This document shows positions 9,211-20,518 of a stretch of DNA of 64,000 nt, one piece after another. Under the pieces are notes generated by a model. It did not search any database. It had not been told where the DNA came from and saw only the letters and a list, made by a program, of their open reading frames with translations. The stretch comes from Bryobacterales bacterium (lineage in GTDB: Bacteria; Acidobacteriota; Terriglobia; Bryobacterales; Bryobacteraceae): contig JADZCM010000015.1 in the NCBI GenBank assembly GCA_020851555.1, positions 1-64,000 of the forward strand, read 5' to 3'. Position 1 is the first letter of the stretch; every line of letters starts with the position of its first letter. Made by a program: the position numbers and the translations under genes.

Positions 9211-10959
9211 ATGGAGTTCGCTGAACACCTCAAGTCCTCCGTCGATATCGTCAAGGTAATCGGCGAGTACGTGCGCCTGCGCAAAAGCGGCGCCGGCCCC
9301 CGCTGGACGGGCCTGTGCCCCTTCCACACCGAGAAGACGCCTTCGTTCTCCGTCCACCAGGCGCACCAGTTCTACAAGTGTTTCGGCTGCGGCGCCGGCG
9401 GAGACGTCATCAAGTTCGTGATGGAAGTCGAACGGCTCAGCTTCTTCGAAGCGTTGAAGCTGCTGGCGGACCGCAATGGCATCCCCATGCCGAAGCGGGC
9501 CGAGTACGCCGACGAGGAGACCCGCCTGCGGGCGGCGCTCTTTGAGATGCACGAGATCGCGGCGCGCGCCTTCCAATCGCACTTGAACGGCCCGGCGGGC
9601 GCCGCGGCGCGCGAGTACCTTGTCCGGAGAAGCGTCAGCGGCGCCGCCGCGGAGGAGTTCGGGCTGGGCTACTCGGACCGTTCGGGCCAGGACCTGGTGC
9701 GGCGCTTCGAGCGGGCCGGCATGACTGCGCCGCTGATGGAGGCCTCGGGGCTGGTTCTCAAGCGCCAGGACGGGTCCGGTTTTTTCGACCGCTTTCGCAA
9801 CCGGCTGATGTTTCCCATTCATAGTGAGACAGGCAAGGTCATCGGATTCGGAGGCCGGGCGCTTGGCCCCGAGGACGAGCCCAAGTACCTGAATTCTCCG
9901 GAGACGCCGGTCTACCGGAAAAGCCAGGTTCTGTATAACCTGCATCGCGCGAAGGAAGGCATCCGCAAGGGGGATCTGGGAATTCTGGTGGAAGGCTACA
10001 TGGACGTGATTGGCCTGCACTCGAACGGCGTACGGCAGTCGGTGGCGTCCTGCGGCACGGCGCTGACCTTGGCCCAGGTTCGCGCGTTGAAGCGGCACTC
10101 GGAGAAGGTCGTGGTGAATTTCGATCCCGACGCGGCGGGCTCCAGCGCGGCGGAGCGATCCATCCATATGCTGCTCGAGGAGGGCATGCAGGTACGAGTG
10201 CTCGAGCTGGAAGGCGGCCGGGACCCGGACGAATACGTGAAGACCTCGGGGGTGGAAGCCTATTTGTCCGCCCTGGGGCGCGCTCCCGGATACTTTCACT
10301 GGCTGGCGGACCGGGCGCGCGGCCGCTACGACATGCGGAATGCCCAGGGCCGTGTCTCGGCGCTGCAACTCCTGCTGCCGGCCATTCAGCGCGTCGGCGA
10401 TAAGCTGGAGCGGGCCGCGATCGCGGCTGACCTGGCGGGATACCTGGGAGTGGAGCCGGGCCTGGTGCTGGACCACTTCAAGAAGGCCGCGGCCGAGCGG
10501 CGGGAGCGGCCCACGGCGGCGGCCGCCGCGCAGCCGGTGCGGCCCGTCGAGAAGATCCTGCTGAATTCATTGCTCCTGAACAGCGGGATCCGCGGCCGGA
10601 TCGTGCCGAGGCTAAGGGAGATGCCGGAGGTCGCCGGCTTCACGTCGGCCCGGATCTTCCGCCTCCTGTTCACCCTCTATGATCAGAACCCGCAGTTTCG
10701 ATTCGCGGACCTGGAGGCGCGCCTGGAGGAGGCGGAGAGACAGTTGCTTTCTTCCCTGGCGTTGGCCGATGAGACGAGAGAGGAGGACTGCACGCTGGAG
10801 CAGGCCGAGGCCTGCCTGACAAGGCTCGAAGAGGAGAGCCTCGGCGCGGGCAAGGCCGCCCTGCGCCAGAGGGTGAAGGAAGCGGAGAGATCTGGGGACC
10901 TGTCCGAGGCGATGCGTCTGGCCCGGGAACTGGCGGAGTTGGAGAAGTCCCGGAACTGA
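9211..10959 (+). CDS. dnaG: DNA primase
   Basis: 582 residues, the usual length for bacterial DnaG, which synthesises RNA primers at the replication fork with DnaB. In order: an N-terminal CHC2 zinc-binding domain (CPFHTEKTPSFSV ... YKCFGCGAGGDVIKF, residues about 35-75); the catalytic core with the Toprim motifs ILVEGYMDVIGL (about 255) and NFDPDAAG (about 305); and a C-terminal helicase-interaction region. The last part is Glu/Leu-rich and probably helical. The start is ATG 9211; a GATAAT element lies about 20 bases upstream. rpoD follows after 62 bases, giving the classical dnaG-rpoD pairing of the macromolecular synthesis operon but without rpsU. Confidence 0.98.
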   Translation: MEFAEHLKSSVDIVKVIGEYVRLRKSGAGPRWTGLCPFHTEKTPSFSVHQAHQFYKCFGCGAGGDVIKFVMEVERLSFFEALKLLADRNGIPMPKRAEYADEETRLRAALFEMHEIAARAFQSHLNGPAGAAAREYLVRRSVSGAAAEEFGLGYSDRSGQDLVRRFERAGMTAPLMEASGLVLKRQDGSGFFDRFRNRLMFPIHSETGKVIGFGGRALGPEDEPKYLNSPETPVYRKSQVLYNLHRAKEGIRKGDLGILVEGYMDVIGLHSNGVRQSVASCGTALTLAQVRALKRHSEKVVVNFDPDAAGSSAAERSIHMLLEEGMQVRVLELEGGRDPDEYVKTSGVEAYLSALGRAPGYFHWLADRARGRYDMRNAQGRVSALQLLLPAIQRVGDKLERAAIAADLAGYLGVEPGLVLDHFKKAAAERRERPTAAAAAQPVRPVEKILLNSLLLNSGIRGRIVPRLREMPEVAGFTSARIFRLLFTLYDQNPQFRFADLEARLEEAERQLLSSLALADETREEDCTLEQAEACLTRLEEESLGAGKAALRQRVKEAERSGDLSEAMRLARELAELEKSRN

Positions 10960-11021
10960 GTCTCCCGCTGTTGTAAAATGTTGTGGACCAGGCTTCGAGG
11001 CGGTAGGGATACGGGGACCAC

Positions 11022-12707
11022 TTGGCGCTCGATGAGAAGCATAGCCGCTTGAAGCGGCTCGTGGACGCTGGGAGGGAGAAGGGCTTCCTTCTCTACGACG
11101 AGATCAACGAGGTCCTGCCGGAGAACCTCGCTGACGGAGCGGCTCTGGATGAGCTTCTCACCGGCCTTGACAGCGCGGGCGTAGAGATCCTGGAAGAGCC
11201 CAGGCTGGAGTTCGGCCGCAAGGCCGAGGAGGCCGAGGACCTCGCCGAGCTCGAAGTTCCTGCCGAAGGCGCCGACAAGACCAACGATCCCGTCCGCATG
11301 TATCTGCGGGAAATGGGACTCGTTCCCCTGTTGACCCGGGACGGCGAGATCGATCTGGCCAAGCGCGTGGAGCGCGGCCAGAACGCGGTGAGGAAGGCTC
11401 TCTCCCGCGCGCCCCTCGTGATCCAACGCCTTCTCCGGCTGCCCGAGGAGATCGGCCGCGGCCAGGTCCTGGTGGAGGACGTGGTGGTGCTGCCGGAGGG
11501 ACCCGCCGGCGAGGACTTTACCGTCCCCGTTCTGGAGAACCTGCTGGCCGCCGTGGCGGAGATCGCCAAGCACCACAAGCGCGCGCAACAGGCTCGCCAG
11601 AAGCTGCAAGTTGTGAGCCGCGGAATGAAGCCGAAGCAGCACCGGACATTGCGCTGGAGCCTGGCGCGGTCTATGGTAAGGATCTCGCGGGTCTACCGGA
11701 GCGTGCCGTTCTCGCCGGAGTTCCAGCGCATGCTCGTCCAGATGGTCTCGCGGGCCGTGGATGAGTACAAGCCGGTGGAGCGCGAGATCGCCAGGATCCA
11801 GCGCAAGCGGGAGGGCAGCGCGCACGCGGGCCCTGCCGTACTGCGTGAAGTGCGCAAGGCGTTGCGCCAGTCGACGCAGCGTCTTCAAGAGTTGGAGGAG
11901 GCCGCCGGCGCAAGCGCGGCCGAGATCCGGCGGACGCTCCAGGTCATCGAGCGTGGCGAGCAGGAGACGGACGCCGCCAAAAAGCAGCTCATCGAGGCGA
12001 ACCTGCGCCTGGTGGTATCCATCGCCAAGCGTTACACCAACCGCGGCCTTCATTTTCTGGACCTCATCCAGGAAGGGAACATCGGGCTCATGAAGGCGGT
12101 CGACAAGTTCGATTACCGCCGGGGCTACAAGTTTTCCACGTACGCCACCTGGTGGGTGCGCCAGGCGATCACGCGGGCCATCGCGGACCAGGCCCGGACC
12201 ATCCGCATCCCGGTCCACATGATTGAGACCATCAACAAACTGGTGCGCAGCCAGCGCCAGCTCCAGCAGGAACTGCGCCGGGAGCCGACCACGGACGAAC
12301 TGGCGCGCAAGATGGAACTCTCGGTCAGCAAGGTCCGCAAGGTGCTGCGCATCGCCCAGGAACCCATCTCGCTGGAAACGCCGGTGGGCGAGGAGGAGGA
12401 GTCGCACCTGGGCGACTTCATCGTGGACAAGCAGGGCAGCTCGCCCTCCGAGTCGGTGATCAACCTGAACCTGCGGGAACAGACCGCGGAGGTTCTGAAG
12501 ACGCTGAGCCCGAGGGAAGAGAAGATCGTGAAAATGCGTTTCGGACTTCAGGACGGCAGCGAGCACACTCTGGAGGAGGTCGGCCAGCACTTTGCCGTCA
12601 CCCGCGAACGTATCCGGCAGATCGAAGCCAAGGCCCTGCGCAAGCTGCGGCACCCCAGCCGCAGCCACCGTCTGCGCGCGTTTCTGGAAAACGGCCAGAA
12701 CGTCTGA
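11022..12707 (+). CDS. rpoD: RNA polymerase primary sigma factor (sigma-70)
   Basis: 561 residues. Region 1.1 is at the N-terminus ([14 protein letters not shown]). Region 1.2 is [20 protein letters not shown] (about 88-107). A non-conserved helical insert follows. Regions 2.1-2.4 contain [20 protein letters not shown] and [14 protein letters not shown], which make core binding and -10 recognition. Region 3 begins near [12 protein letters not shown]. Region 4 is a helix-turn-helix ([20 protein letters not shown]) for -35 recognition. All elements of a housekeeping group 1 sigma factor are present. The start is TTG 11022, preceded by GGGGACC; no ATG or GTG fits better. It follows dnaG closely and is probably co-transcribed with it. 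Confidence 0.97.
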   Translation: MALDEKHSRLKRLVDAGREKGFLLYDEINEVLPENLADGAALDELLTGLDSAGVEILEEPRLEFGRKAEEAEDLAELEVPAEGADKTNDPVRMYLREMGLVPLLTRDGEIDLAKRVERGQNAVRKALSRAPLVIQRLLRLPEEIGRGQVLVEDVVVLPEGPAGEDFTVPVLENLLAAVAEIAKHHKRAQQARQKLQVVSRGMKPKQHRTLRWSLARSMVRISRVYRSVPFSPEFQRMLVQMVSRAVDEYKPVEREIARIQRKREGSAHAGPAVLREVRKALRQSTQRLQELEEAAGASAAEIRRTLQVIERGEQETDAAKKQLIEANLRLVVSIAKRYTNRGLHFLDLIQEGNIGLMKAVDKFDYRRGYKFSTYATWWVRQAITRAIADQARTIRIPVHMIETINKLVRSQRQLQQELRREPTTDELARKMELSVSKVRKVLRIAQEPISLETPVGEEEESHLGDFIVDKQGSSPSESVINLNLREQTAEVLKTLSPREEKIVKMRFGLQDGSEHTLEEVGQHFAVTRERIRQIEAKALRKLRHPSRSHRLRAFLENGQNV

Positions 12708-12783
12708 GCGGCGAGGCATGCGCGGCCGCCCCGCGCGGACGGAAATGCGGTGCTTCCCCTTCCACGGCAGCCCCGCCTGGGTT

Positions 12784-12789
12784 TATACT
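12784..12789 (+). promoter_or_regulatory. -10-like box upstream of the substrate-binding lipoprotein gene
   Basis: TATACT ends 6 bases before ATG 12796, with TTCCAC 18 bases upstream as a weak -35. If transcription starts here, the mRNA would begin at or just after the first ATG, so ATG 12808 (codon 5) could be the true start. Confidence 0.35.
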
Positions 12790-12795
12790 CCTTCT

Positions 12796-13815
12796 ATGGG
12801 TACTCACATGTCGACTGCCAAGACCAGAACCATTTCTCTTCTCGCCCTCTGCGCGGCCCTGGTGGCGCTGTCCGGCTGCGGCGGGGGATCCATGCACTCT
12901 CCGACCGAGGTCTACGTGCTGATCGCCTCCAACGTGAAACTGCCATACTGGCAGACGGCGAGCGAGGGCTTCAAACGCGCCGCGGCGGAACTGGGCGTGC
13001 GGTACGATATTGTCGGGCCGGAGACTTATGACCCCAAGGCGCAGCACGAAGAGTTCCGGCGCGTGCTGAACCGTCAGGTCAAACCCTCGGGTATCCTGAT
13101 CTCCGCCGCGGCGCCGGAGTTGGTCCGGCCGGACATCGACGCGGCCATCGCACAGGGCATTCCGGTGATCGCGATGGACTCGGACGCGCCCACGAGCAAG
13201 CGGCTCATGTTCATCGGGACGGACAACTACCGCGCCGGCGTCATGGGGGCGGAAGTGGCGGCCAAGCACATGCAGGGGAAGGGCAATGTCGCCGTGTTCA
13301 CCATGCCCGAGCAGACCAACCTGATCCAGCGGCTGAGCGGATACCAGGACGTGTTCGCCCGCCATCCCCAGATCCGGATCGTGCAGACCGTGGACATCAA
13401 GGGAAATGCCGCCGTGGCATTCGACGCCACTAAGGAGTTGCTCGCGTCACCTAAGGCGCCGGACGCCTTCGTGTGCATGGAGGCGATTGCCTGCGCCCAG
13501 ATCGCCGACGTCCTGGACCGCAACAAGGTCACCGGCAAGACGGTGATCGCCATGGACACCGAACCTGACACCCTGGAGTGGATCAAGAAGGGAGTCATCA
13601 CGGCGACCGTCGCGCAGAAGCCCTTCACCATGGCATATCTGGGCCTCAAGCTGCTGGACGACCTGTATCACCACAAGCCGCAGAATCTCGGCGAAGACTG
13701 GGCGCAGGATCTTCACTCGCCGGTCCCGGCGTTTGTCGACACCGGTTCCGCGCTGGTGAACAAGGCCAATCTGGATAAGTTCGCTCAGTCGCTGGAGGGA
13801 GCTCCGGCGAAGTAG
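12796..13815 (+). CDS. sugar ABC transporter-type substrate-binding lipoprotein (orphan)
   Basis: 339 residues. The N-terminus is a lipoprotein signal: a hydrophobic segment (ISLLALCAALVAL) and lipobox LSGC. The rest is a type-1 periplasmic binding protein of the ribose/galactose family (Peripla_BP_4). It begins YVLIASNVKLPYWQ. IPVIAMDSDAPTSKRLMFIG lies at the hinge and ligand region. AVFTMPEQTNLIQRLSGYQD and VIAMDTEPDTLEWIKKGVI are also typical. No ATPase or permease gene is adjacent: rpoD lies upstream and an APC permease converges downstream. It either works with a transporter encoded elsewhere or acts as a sensor-type binding protein. A remnant of a related protein is at 53709-54026. Confidence 0.9.
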   Translation: MGTHMSTAKTRTISLLALCAALVALSGCGGGSMHSPTEVYVLIASNVKLPYWQTASEGFKRAAAELGVRYDIVGPETYDPKAQHEEFRRVLNRQVKPSGILISAAAPELVRPDIDAAIAQGIPVIAMDSDAPTSKRLMFIGTDNYRAGVMGAEVAAKHMQGKGNVAVFTMPEQTNLIQRLSGYQDVFARHPQIRIVQTVDIKGNAAVAFDATKELLASPKAPDAFVCMEAIACAQIADVLDRNKVTGKTVIAMDTEPDTLEWIKKGVITATVAQKPFTMAYLGLKLLDDLYHHKPQNLGEDWAQDLHSPVPAFVDTGSALVNKANLDKFAQSLEGAPAK

Positions 13816-13847
13816 GGTCACGAAGGTTGGGCCGGCCGGCACGCCGT

Positions 13848-15350
13848 TCAGCCTCCGCCCTTCGCCAGGACGCTATGCCGGCGGCCGAAGGCGAAGTAGA
13901 TAACCAGGCCGATCAGCAGCCACACGGCGAAACGCAGCCACGTTTCCAGCGGCAGGCTCATCATCAAGACCAGGCAGCACAGGATCGACAGGGCGGGGAG
14001 CCACGGCACCAGCGGAACGCGAAAGCTCCGCTGGCGCTCTGGCTGCCTGCGCCGCAGGACGATCACGCCCGCCGAGACCAGCACAAAGGCGAACAGCGTG
14101 CCGATGTTGGACAGGTCCGCGAAGGTGCCGATGTCCCACACGCCCGCCGGTATCCCGACCGCCAGTCCCGCCACCCAGGTGCTGATGTGCGGCGTCTGGT
14201 AAACGCCGTGCACCCGGGAGAAGGCCCGCGGAAGCAACCCGTCGCGCGACATGGCGAACCACACCCGCGCCTGCCCGTACTGGAAGACCAGCAGGGACGA
14301 CACCATCCCGATGAGGGCGCCCACGCTTACCCAGCGCCGGATGTTGTCGTAGCCGAGCGTCTTCAGCGCCCCCGCCACCGGCGCCGCGTTGCCCAGCGTG
14401 CGGTAGTCGGCGATGCCGGTCAACACCACCGCCACGGCGGTATATAGGACGGTACAGGAGAGGAGCGTCGCGATGATGCCGATGGGAAGATCCCGCTGCG
14501 GCCGGCGGCATTCCTCGGCGGCCGTGGAAACCGAGTCGAATCCGATGTACGTGAAGAAGACGATGGCGGCCCCGGTGAGCACCCCGGGGAATCCGTTGGG
14601 CATGTAAGGCCGCCAGTTCTCGGGCCGCACGGCGCGCGCGGCGCCGGCGACGAAGATCAGGATGGCCGCCAGTTTCACGAGGACCATGACGTTGTTGGTC
14701 TCGGCGCTCTCCCGCACCCCCCGCACCAGGACCATGGTCAGGACCAGCAGCACCAGCAGCGCCGGCAGGTTGAACCAGTTGCCGGTGAACCTGCCGCCGG
14801 CGATCATCGGCCCGGCCAGGACCGCGGGCAGGTGCACGCCCAGCGTGCCCTCCAGCAAGTCGTTCAGGTAAGCCGAGAAGCCGACGGCGACCGCCATGTT
14901 CGAGACGGCATACTCCAGGATCAGGTCCCAGCCTATGACCCAGGCGAATATCTCGCCCAGCGTGGCGTACGAGTAGGTGTACGCGCTGCCGGCGATGGGG
15001 ATCATGGAGGCCAGTTCCGCGTAGCACAGCGCGGCGAACCCGCACGCGATGGCGGTGAGGATGAACGACAGGGAGACGGCGGGTCCCGCTCCCGCCCGGC
15101 CCGCGGTGGTAACCGCGGCGGAGCCGTGCATCAGCAGGTCGAGCACCGGCGCGTTGAGGACCGACCGGTAGGCGATCGTCTCCCCCGCCGCCGCGGTGCC
15201 CGTCAGGATGAAGATTCCGCCGCCGATCACCGCGCCGATACCCAGCCCCGTGAGGCTCCAGGGGCCGAGCGTCTTGCGCAGCCGCCGGGAGGGATCCTCG
15301 GCGGCCGCGATCAGCGACTCGATGCTCCGTGTGCGGAGTAATTGGGACAT
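13848..15350 (-). CDS. APC-superfamily amino acid permease (cationic amino acid transporter type)
   Basis: 500 residues with 12 or more predicted membrane segments. The first contains LGIGAVIGGGIFILTG, the APC family signature in TM1. Helix 3 has the consensus acidic/aromatic segment (SYATLGEIFAWVIGWDLILE), and FFTYIGFDSVSTAAEECRRP marks TM6 and the following loop, typical of the CAT/YfnA-like branch. The N-terminal cytoplasmic stretch (MSQLLRTRSIESLIAAAE) also matches that branch. The start is ATG 15350 with AGGCGG just upstream; an in-frame extension to 15497 is Arg/Pro-rich and rejected. It probably takes up amino acids by proton symport at the inner membrane. The substrate is not defined. 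It converges with the lipoprotein gene, 32 bases apart. Confidence 0.93.
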   Translation of the reverse strand: MSQLLRTRSIESLIAAAEDPSRRLRKTLGPWSLTGLGIGAVIGGGIFILTGTAAAGETIAYRSVLNAPVLDLLMHGSAAVTTAGRAGAGPAVSLSFILTAIACGFAALCYAELASMIPIAGSAYTYSYATLGEIFAWVIGWDLILEYAVSNMAVAVGFSAYLNDLLEGTLGVHLPAVLAGPMIAGGRFTGNWFNLPALLVLLVLTMVLVRGVRESAETNNVMVLVKLAAILIFVAGAARAVRPENWRPYMPNGFPGVLTGAAIVFFTYIGFDSVSTAAEECRRPQRDLPIGIIATLLSCTVLYTAVAVVLTGIADYRTLGNAAPVAGALKTLGYDNIRRWVSVGALIGMVSSLLVFQYGQARVWFAMSRDGLLPRAFSRVHGVYQTPHISTWVAGLAVGIPAGVWDIGTFADLSNIGTLFAFVLVSAGVIVLRRRQPERQRSFRVPLVPWLPALSILCCLVLMMSLPLETWLRFAVWLLIGLVIYFAFGRRHSVLAKGGG

Positions 15351-15500
15351 CCGCCTGATACCCGGCCCGCCACCCGGCGCCCCGAGGGCGGCTGCCGGGG
15401 ATTCCACGGGCTGCCAGCTTCTGGGCTGCCGAACCGGATGATCCGTTGCGCAACCCGGGACAAGAAACCGCCGGACAACACGGGAGCCGCACCCCACAGA

Positions 15501-15517
15501 TGGAACCGGCGGTTCCA
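15501..15517. promoter_or_regulatory. perfect inverted repeat, possible operator
   Basis: TGGAACC-GGC-GGTTCCA is a perfect 7-bp inverted repeat in the 219-base gap between the basic small protein gene and the APC permease, about 150 bases upstream of the permease start. It could be a repressor site or a small hairpin. No other gene is visible in this gap. Confidence 0.3.
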
Positions 15518-15569
15518 GTTCCCGTAGAGGCGGCCTCCCGGCCGGTCCGGCGTGTCTCCCGATAGACTC

Positions 15570-15724
15570 CTAGCGCTTCCGCTGGCCCTTGACCAGCTTC
15601 TTCACTTTGCGCTTCATGGAGCCGCGAGCCGTTCCAGCCGGACGCTTGGCCTTCGGAGCGGCCTTCTTGCGTGCGGCGCGCTTGATCTTTTTCCGTTCTT
15701 CCTTGTCGGCGATGTTCTTGGTGT

Positions 15725-15728
<4 letters not shown>
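15570..15728 (-). CDS. small, very basic protein translationally coupled to pcrA
   Basis: 52 residues, with about half Lys or Arg. It begins MNTKNIADKEERKKIKR, passes through RKKAAPKAKRPAG and ends KLVKGQRKR. Its ATG (15728-15726) overlaps the TGA of pcrA (15727-15725) in an ATGA arrangement, so translation is probably coupled. The composition resembles nucleic-acid-binding histone-like tails or ribosome-associated small proteins, but I recognise no family. The reading frame is clean, ends in TAG, and uses G/C-rich third positions like its neighbours. A role linked to DNA repair, or simply a DNA/RNA-binding protein sharing the transcript, is inference. Confidence 0.6.
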
Positions 15729-18025
<2,297 letters not shown>

Positions 18026-18110
18026 CGGCCGAAGGGGATTCCCGATTTTAGCACGGACGGATATCCAACATCTATGATAGTATGTACACCTACGTGAGTT
18101 TGCATTTATA

Positions 18111-18150
18111 CCCCTTTATGGGGAGTTGAACTAGGGCATGTGGTTCTAGT
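18111..18150 (+). promoter_or_regulatory. paired inverted repeats between pcrA and a small-protein gene
   Basis: Two symmetric elements lie in the divergent gap: CCCC-TTTAT-GGGG (18111-18123) and ACTAG-N11-CTAGT (18130-18134/18146-18150). The second ends 11 bases before the ATG at 18162. They could form an operator or RNA hairpins controlling the small gene or pcrA. TCTAGTAC from this site recurs near 30612, ahead of another small open frame. Confidence 0.35.
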
Positions 18151-18161
18151 ACATTCGCTCC

Positions 18162-18332
18162 ATGGCCCCGAGCAGACAGTACCCTCCCCCGAGCAAAGGC
18201 CCCGGGATCGATGACCAGTTGAAGAGGCTCTACCAGCGCAAACGCTTGCTGGCAAATCTCATCCGCAGCCTGGAGGCGTACGCCCGTGCCGGGAGATTCT
18301 GCGCCGCCAACGGCAGGAAGAAGCCGGTCTGA
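18162..18332 (+). CDS. small hypothetical protein, 56 residues
   Basis: Starts MAPSRQYPPPSKGPG and continues into an amphipathic, probably helical stretch (IDDQLKRLYQRKRLLANLIR, then SLEAYARAGRF). It ends GRKKPV. The frame has coding-like third-position GC and its own candidate control elements (inverted repeats at 18111-18150). No Shine-Dalgarno sequence is obvious. It does not match a family I know; the helix could dimerise. mazG begins 60 bases downstream on the same strand. Confidence 0.45.
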   Translation: MAPSRQYPPPSKGPGIDDQLKRLYQRKRLLANLIRSLEAYARAGRFCAANGRKKPV

Positions 18333-18392
18333 GGGCAGCCCCGCCGTTGTGATAAATTAAAAAGGTCTGGCCAGCCGGTCTCCAGCAGCTCC

Positions 18393-19199
18393 ATGCCACC
18401 TACGGATCACCCCCATGCAGGGGAGAAGTTCTCTCGTCTTGTCAACATCATGGCCCGTCTGAGGTCGCCCGGAGGGTGCCCCTGGGACCGCGAGCAGACC
18501 TTCGCTTCAATCCGCCCATACCTGGTGGAAGAAACCTACGAGGTCCTCGACGCCATAGACCGGGAGGACTGGCGTCTGCTGTCGGAAGAACTGGGCGACC
18601 TGATGCTCCAGGCGGTGTTCTTCGCACAACTGGCGTCCGAGGAAGGCCGGTTCTCGATCGAGGATTGCCTGGAGGCGATCATCGAGAAGCTGATCCGGAG
18701 GCATCCGCACGTCTTTGGGGAGGGGGAGGCCAAGACGCCGGAGCAGGTCAAGCGGCGTTGGGACGAGATCAAGCGCGAGGAGAAAAAGACGCTGGCGCAG
18801 GCCGAAGGTGGCCTCCTCGACGCTGTTCCCAGGGCACAACCGGCCCTGATGGAGGCCCAGCAACTCACCACCAAGGCGTCTTCCGTCGGATTCGACTGGG
18901 AGAACCCCGACCAGGTGATGGCCAAACTGGAAGAGGAACTTCAGGAACTGGCCGGCGCCAGGCGGCAGGGACTGCCCGAGAAGATCGAAGAGGAGGTTGG
19001 GGACCTCCTGTTCGTGCTGGTGAACCTGGCCAGGCTCCTGAAGGTGGACGCCGAGCAGTCGCTTCGCGGAACGAACGCCAAGTTCCGGGGCCGCTTCGGC
19101 TACCTGGAGCGCAGACTCGCCGAGCGAGGCCGGGAACCCGGCGCGGCGAGCCTGGCTGAGATGGACGAACTATGGGGAGAGGCGAAGAACCGGCAATAG
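18393..19199 (+). CDS. mazG: nucleoside triphosphate pyrophosphohydrolase MazG
   Basis: 268 residues, the typical two-domain MazG length. It hydrolyses NTPs and dNTPs to the monophosphate and pyrophosphate, cleaning the nucleotide pool and influencing starvation signalling. The N-terminal domain has GGCPWDREQTFASIRPYLVE (about 29-48). The EExxExxD-type metal site is EETYEVLDAI followed by EELGDLMLQAVF. The linker RRHPHVFGE is diagnostic. The second domain repeats the fold (EEVGDLLFVLVNLARLLKVD) and ends FRGRFGYLERRLAERGR. Its 3' end overlaps the start of the MFS gene by 28 bases, making it the likely first conserved gene of the 18393-25927 run. Confidence 0.96.
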   Translation: MPPTDHPHAGEKFSRLVNIMARLRSPGGCPWDREQTFASIRPYLVEETYEVLDAIDREDWRLLSEELGDLMLQAVFFAQLASEEGRFSIEDCLEAIIEKLIRRHPHVFGEGEAKTPEQVKRRWDEIKREEKKTLAQAEGGLLDAVPRAQPALMEAQQLTTKASSVGFDWENPDQVMAKLEEELQELAGARRQGLPEKIEEEVGDLLFVLVNLARLLKVDAEQSLRGTNAKFRGRFGYLERRLAERGREPGAASLAEMDELWGEAKNRQ

Positions 19200-20518
19200 G
19201 GGCCGGGTATCTCCGGCCCGGCCAGGCGCCCTCTTTTATCCAGCTTCTCCGTTCCAACCGGAACTATCGCTACACCTGGCTGGGGCAGGTGGTCAGCGAG
19301 ATCGGCGACCACTTCAACAACGTCGCGGTCTTCAGCCTGGCCATGGAGATCACGCGGTCCGGCATGGTCGTGACGGGCGTCATGATGGCCCGCGCCATTC
19401 CCATGGTGATGGCCGGGCCGCTGGCCGGCGTGCTGCTGGACCGGATGGACCGCAAGCGCATCATGATCGCCAGCGACCTGATGCGCGCGGCGGTGGCGGC
19501 GCTTTTCATCCTGACCGTCGGACGGCGCGGGGCGGGGCTGTTGTACCTGTTCAGCGCGCTGCTGATGTTCGCCTCGCCCTTTTTCACCAGCGGCCGGGCC
19601 TCGGTTCTGCCGGCCATAGCCAGCAAGGAGGAACTGCACACCGCCAATTCGCTGACCCAGACCACCCAGTGGATCACCCTGACACTGGGAGCCATGCTGG
19701 GGGGCATCTCGGTGACGCAGTTCGGCTGGGAGGGCGCGTTCCTGGTCAACGCGCTGTCGTTCCTCTTTTCGGCCTGGGCGATCTCTAGGCTGCGCGTGGC
19801 TTCGGGCTTCCGGGCCCAACGGACCTCTCTCACTGAAACCGAGGTGGTTCGCCCCTGGAACGAGTACATGCAGGGGCTGCGCTACATGGGCCGGACGCCG
19901 CTCGTCATCGGCATCGCCGTAATCAACATCGGGTGGGCGTCGGGAGGGGGGGCCGCCCAGATCCTGTTCAGCCTCTTCGGCGAGATCGTGTTCGGGCGGG
20001 GCGCGGCCGGGATCGGCACGATCTGGTCCTTTGCCGGCCTCGGGTTGATCGTGGGCGGGCTGATCGGGCACCGGTTGGGCCGGAGGCTCAGTTTCAGGGC
20101 CTACAAGTGGACCATCGCTGCGGCTTACGTGGTGCATGGCGGGGCGTACGTCGTCTTCAGCCAGATGCAGCAGTATTGGGCGGCGCTGCTGTTCATCGCG
20201 ATCTCGCGGGCTGGAGTGGCGGTTTCGAGCGTGTTGAACTTCGCTCAGCTCCTGCGGCACGTGCCCGACGAATACCGGGGCCGCGTGTTCGCCACCCTGG
20301 AATCGATGACATGGTCGACAATGATGTTGTCGATGATGGGGGCCGGCCTGGCCTCCGGGAGCATGAGCCCCAGGACCATCGGGCTGTGGTCGGGCGTGCT
20401 GAGCTCTTCCACGGCGCTGTTCTGGATCGGACTGCACGCGTTCGGCCGGCTGCCGGAACCGGCCCTGGAAGGGGTGGAACCGGAGGAGGTGGAAGTGCAT
20501 GGACAGCCAACGGTCTAA
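19172..20518 (+). CDS. MFS transporter (enterobactin exporter EntS / DHA3-like)
   Basis: 448 residues with 12 predicted transmembrane segments. It opens with a soluble stretch and then NYRYTWLGQVVSEIGDHFNN, the N-terminal signature of the DHA3/EntS branch. The loop between helices 2 and 3 carries VLLDRMDRKRIMIASDLMR, the MFS GxxxDRxxRR-type motif A. A paralogue is at 39986-41302 on the other strand, with the same opening (FRLLWFAQIVSELGD). It probably exports small molecules; the substrate is unknown. It overlaps mazG at its start and the SDR gene at its end (20 bases), so translation is likely coupled. Confidence 0.9.
   Translation: MGRGEEPAIGAGYLRPGQAPSFIQLLRSNRNYRYTWLGQVVSEIGDHFNNVAVFSLAMEITRSGMVVTGVMMARAIPMVMAGPLAGVLLDRMDRKRIMIASDLMRAAVAALFILTVGRRGAGLLYLFSALLMFASPFFTSGRASVLPAIASKEELHTANSLTQTTQWITLTLGAMLGGISVTQFGWEGAFLVNALSFLFSAWAISRLRVASGFRAQRTSLTETEVVRPWNEYMQGLRYMGRTPLVIGIAVINIGWASGGGAAQILFSLFGEIVFGRGAAGIGTIWSFAGLGLIVGGLIGHRLGRRLSFRAYKWTIAAAYVVHGGAYVVFSQMQQYWAALLFIAISRAGVAVSSVLNFAQLLRHVPDEYRGRVFATLESMTWSTMMLSMMGAGLASGSMSPRTIGLWSGVLSSSTALFWIGLHAFGRLPEPALEGVEPEEVEVHGQPTV

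Noticed and set aside
10683-12719. 678-codon open frame on the minus strand
   Set aside because: Antisense to rpoD; composition is that of a shadow frame and no domain is visible.
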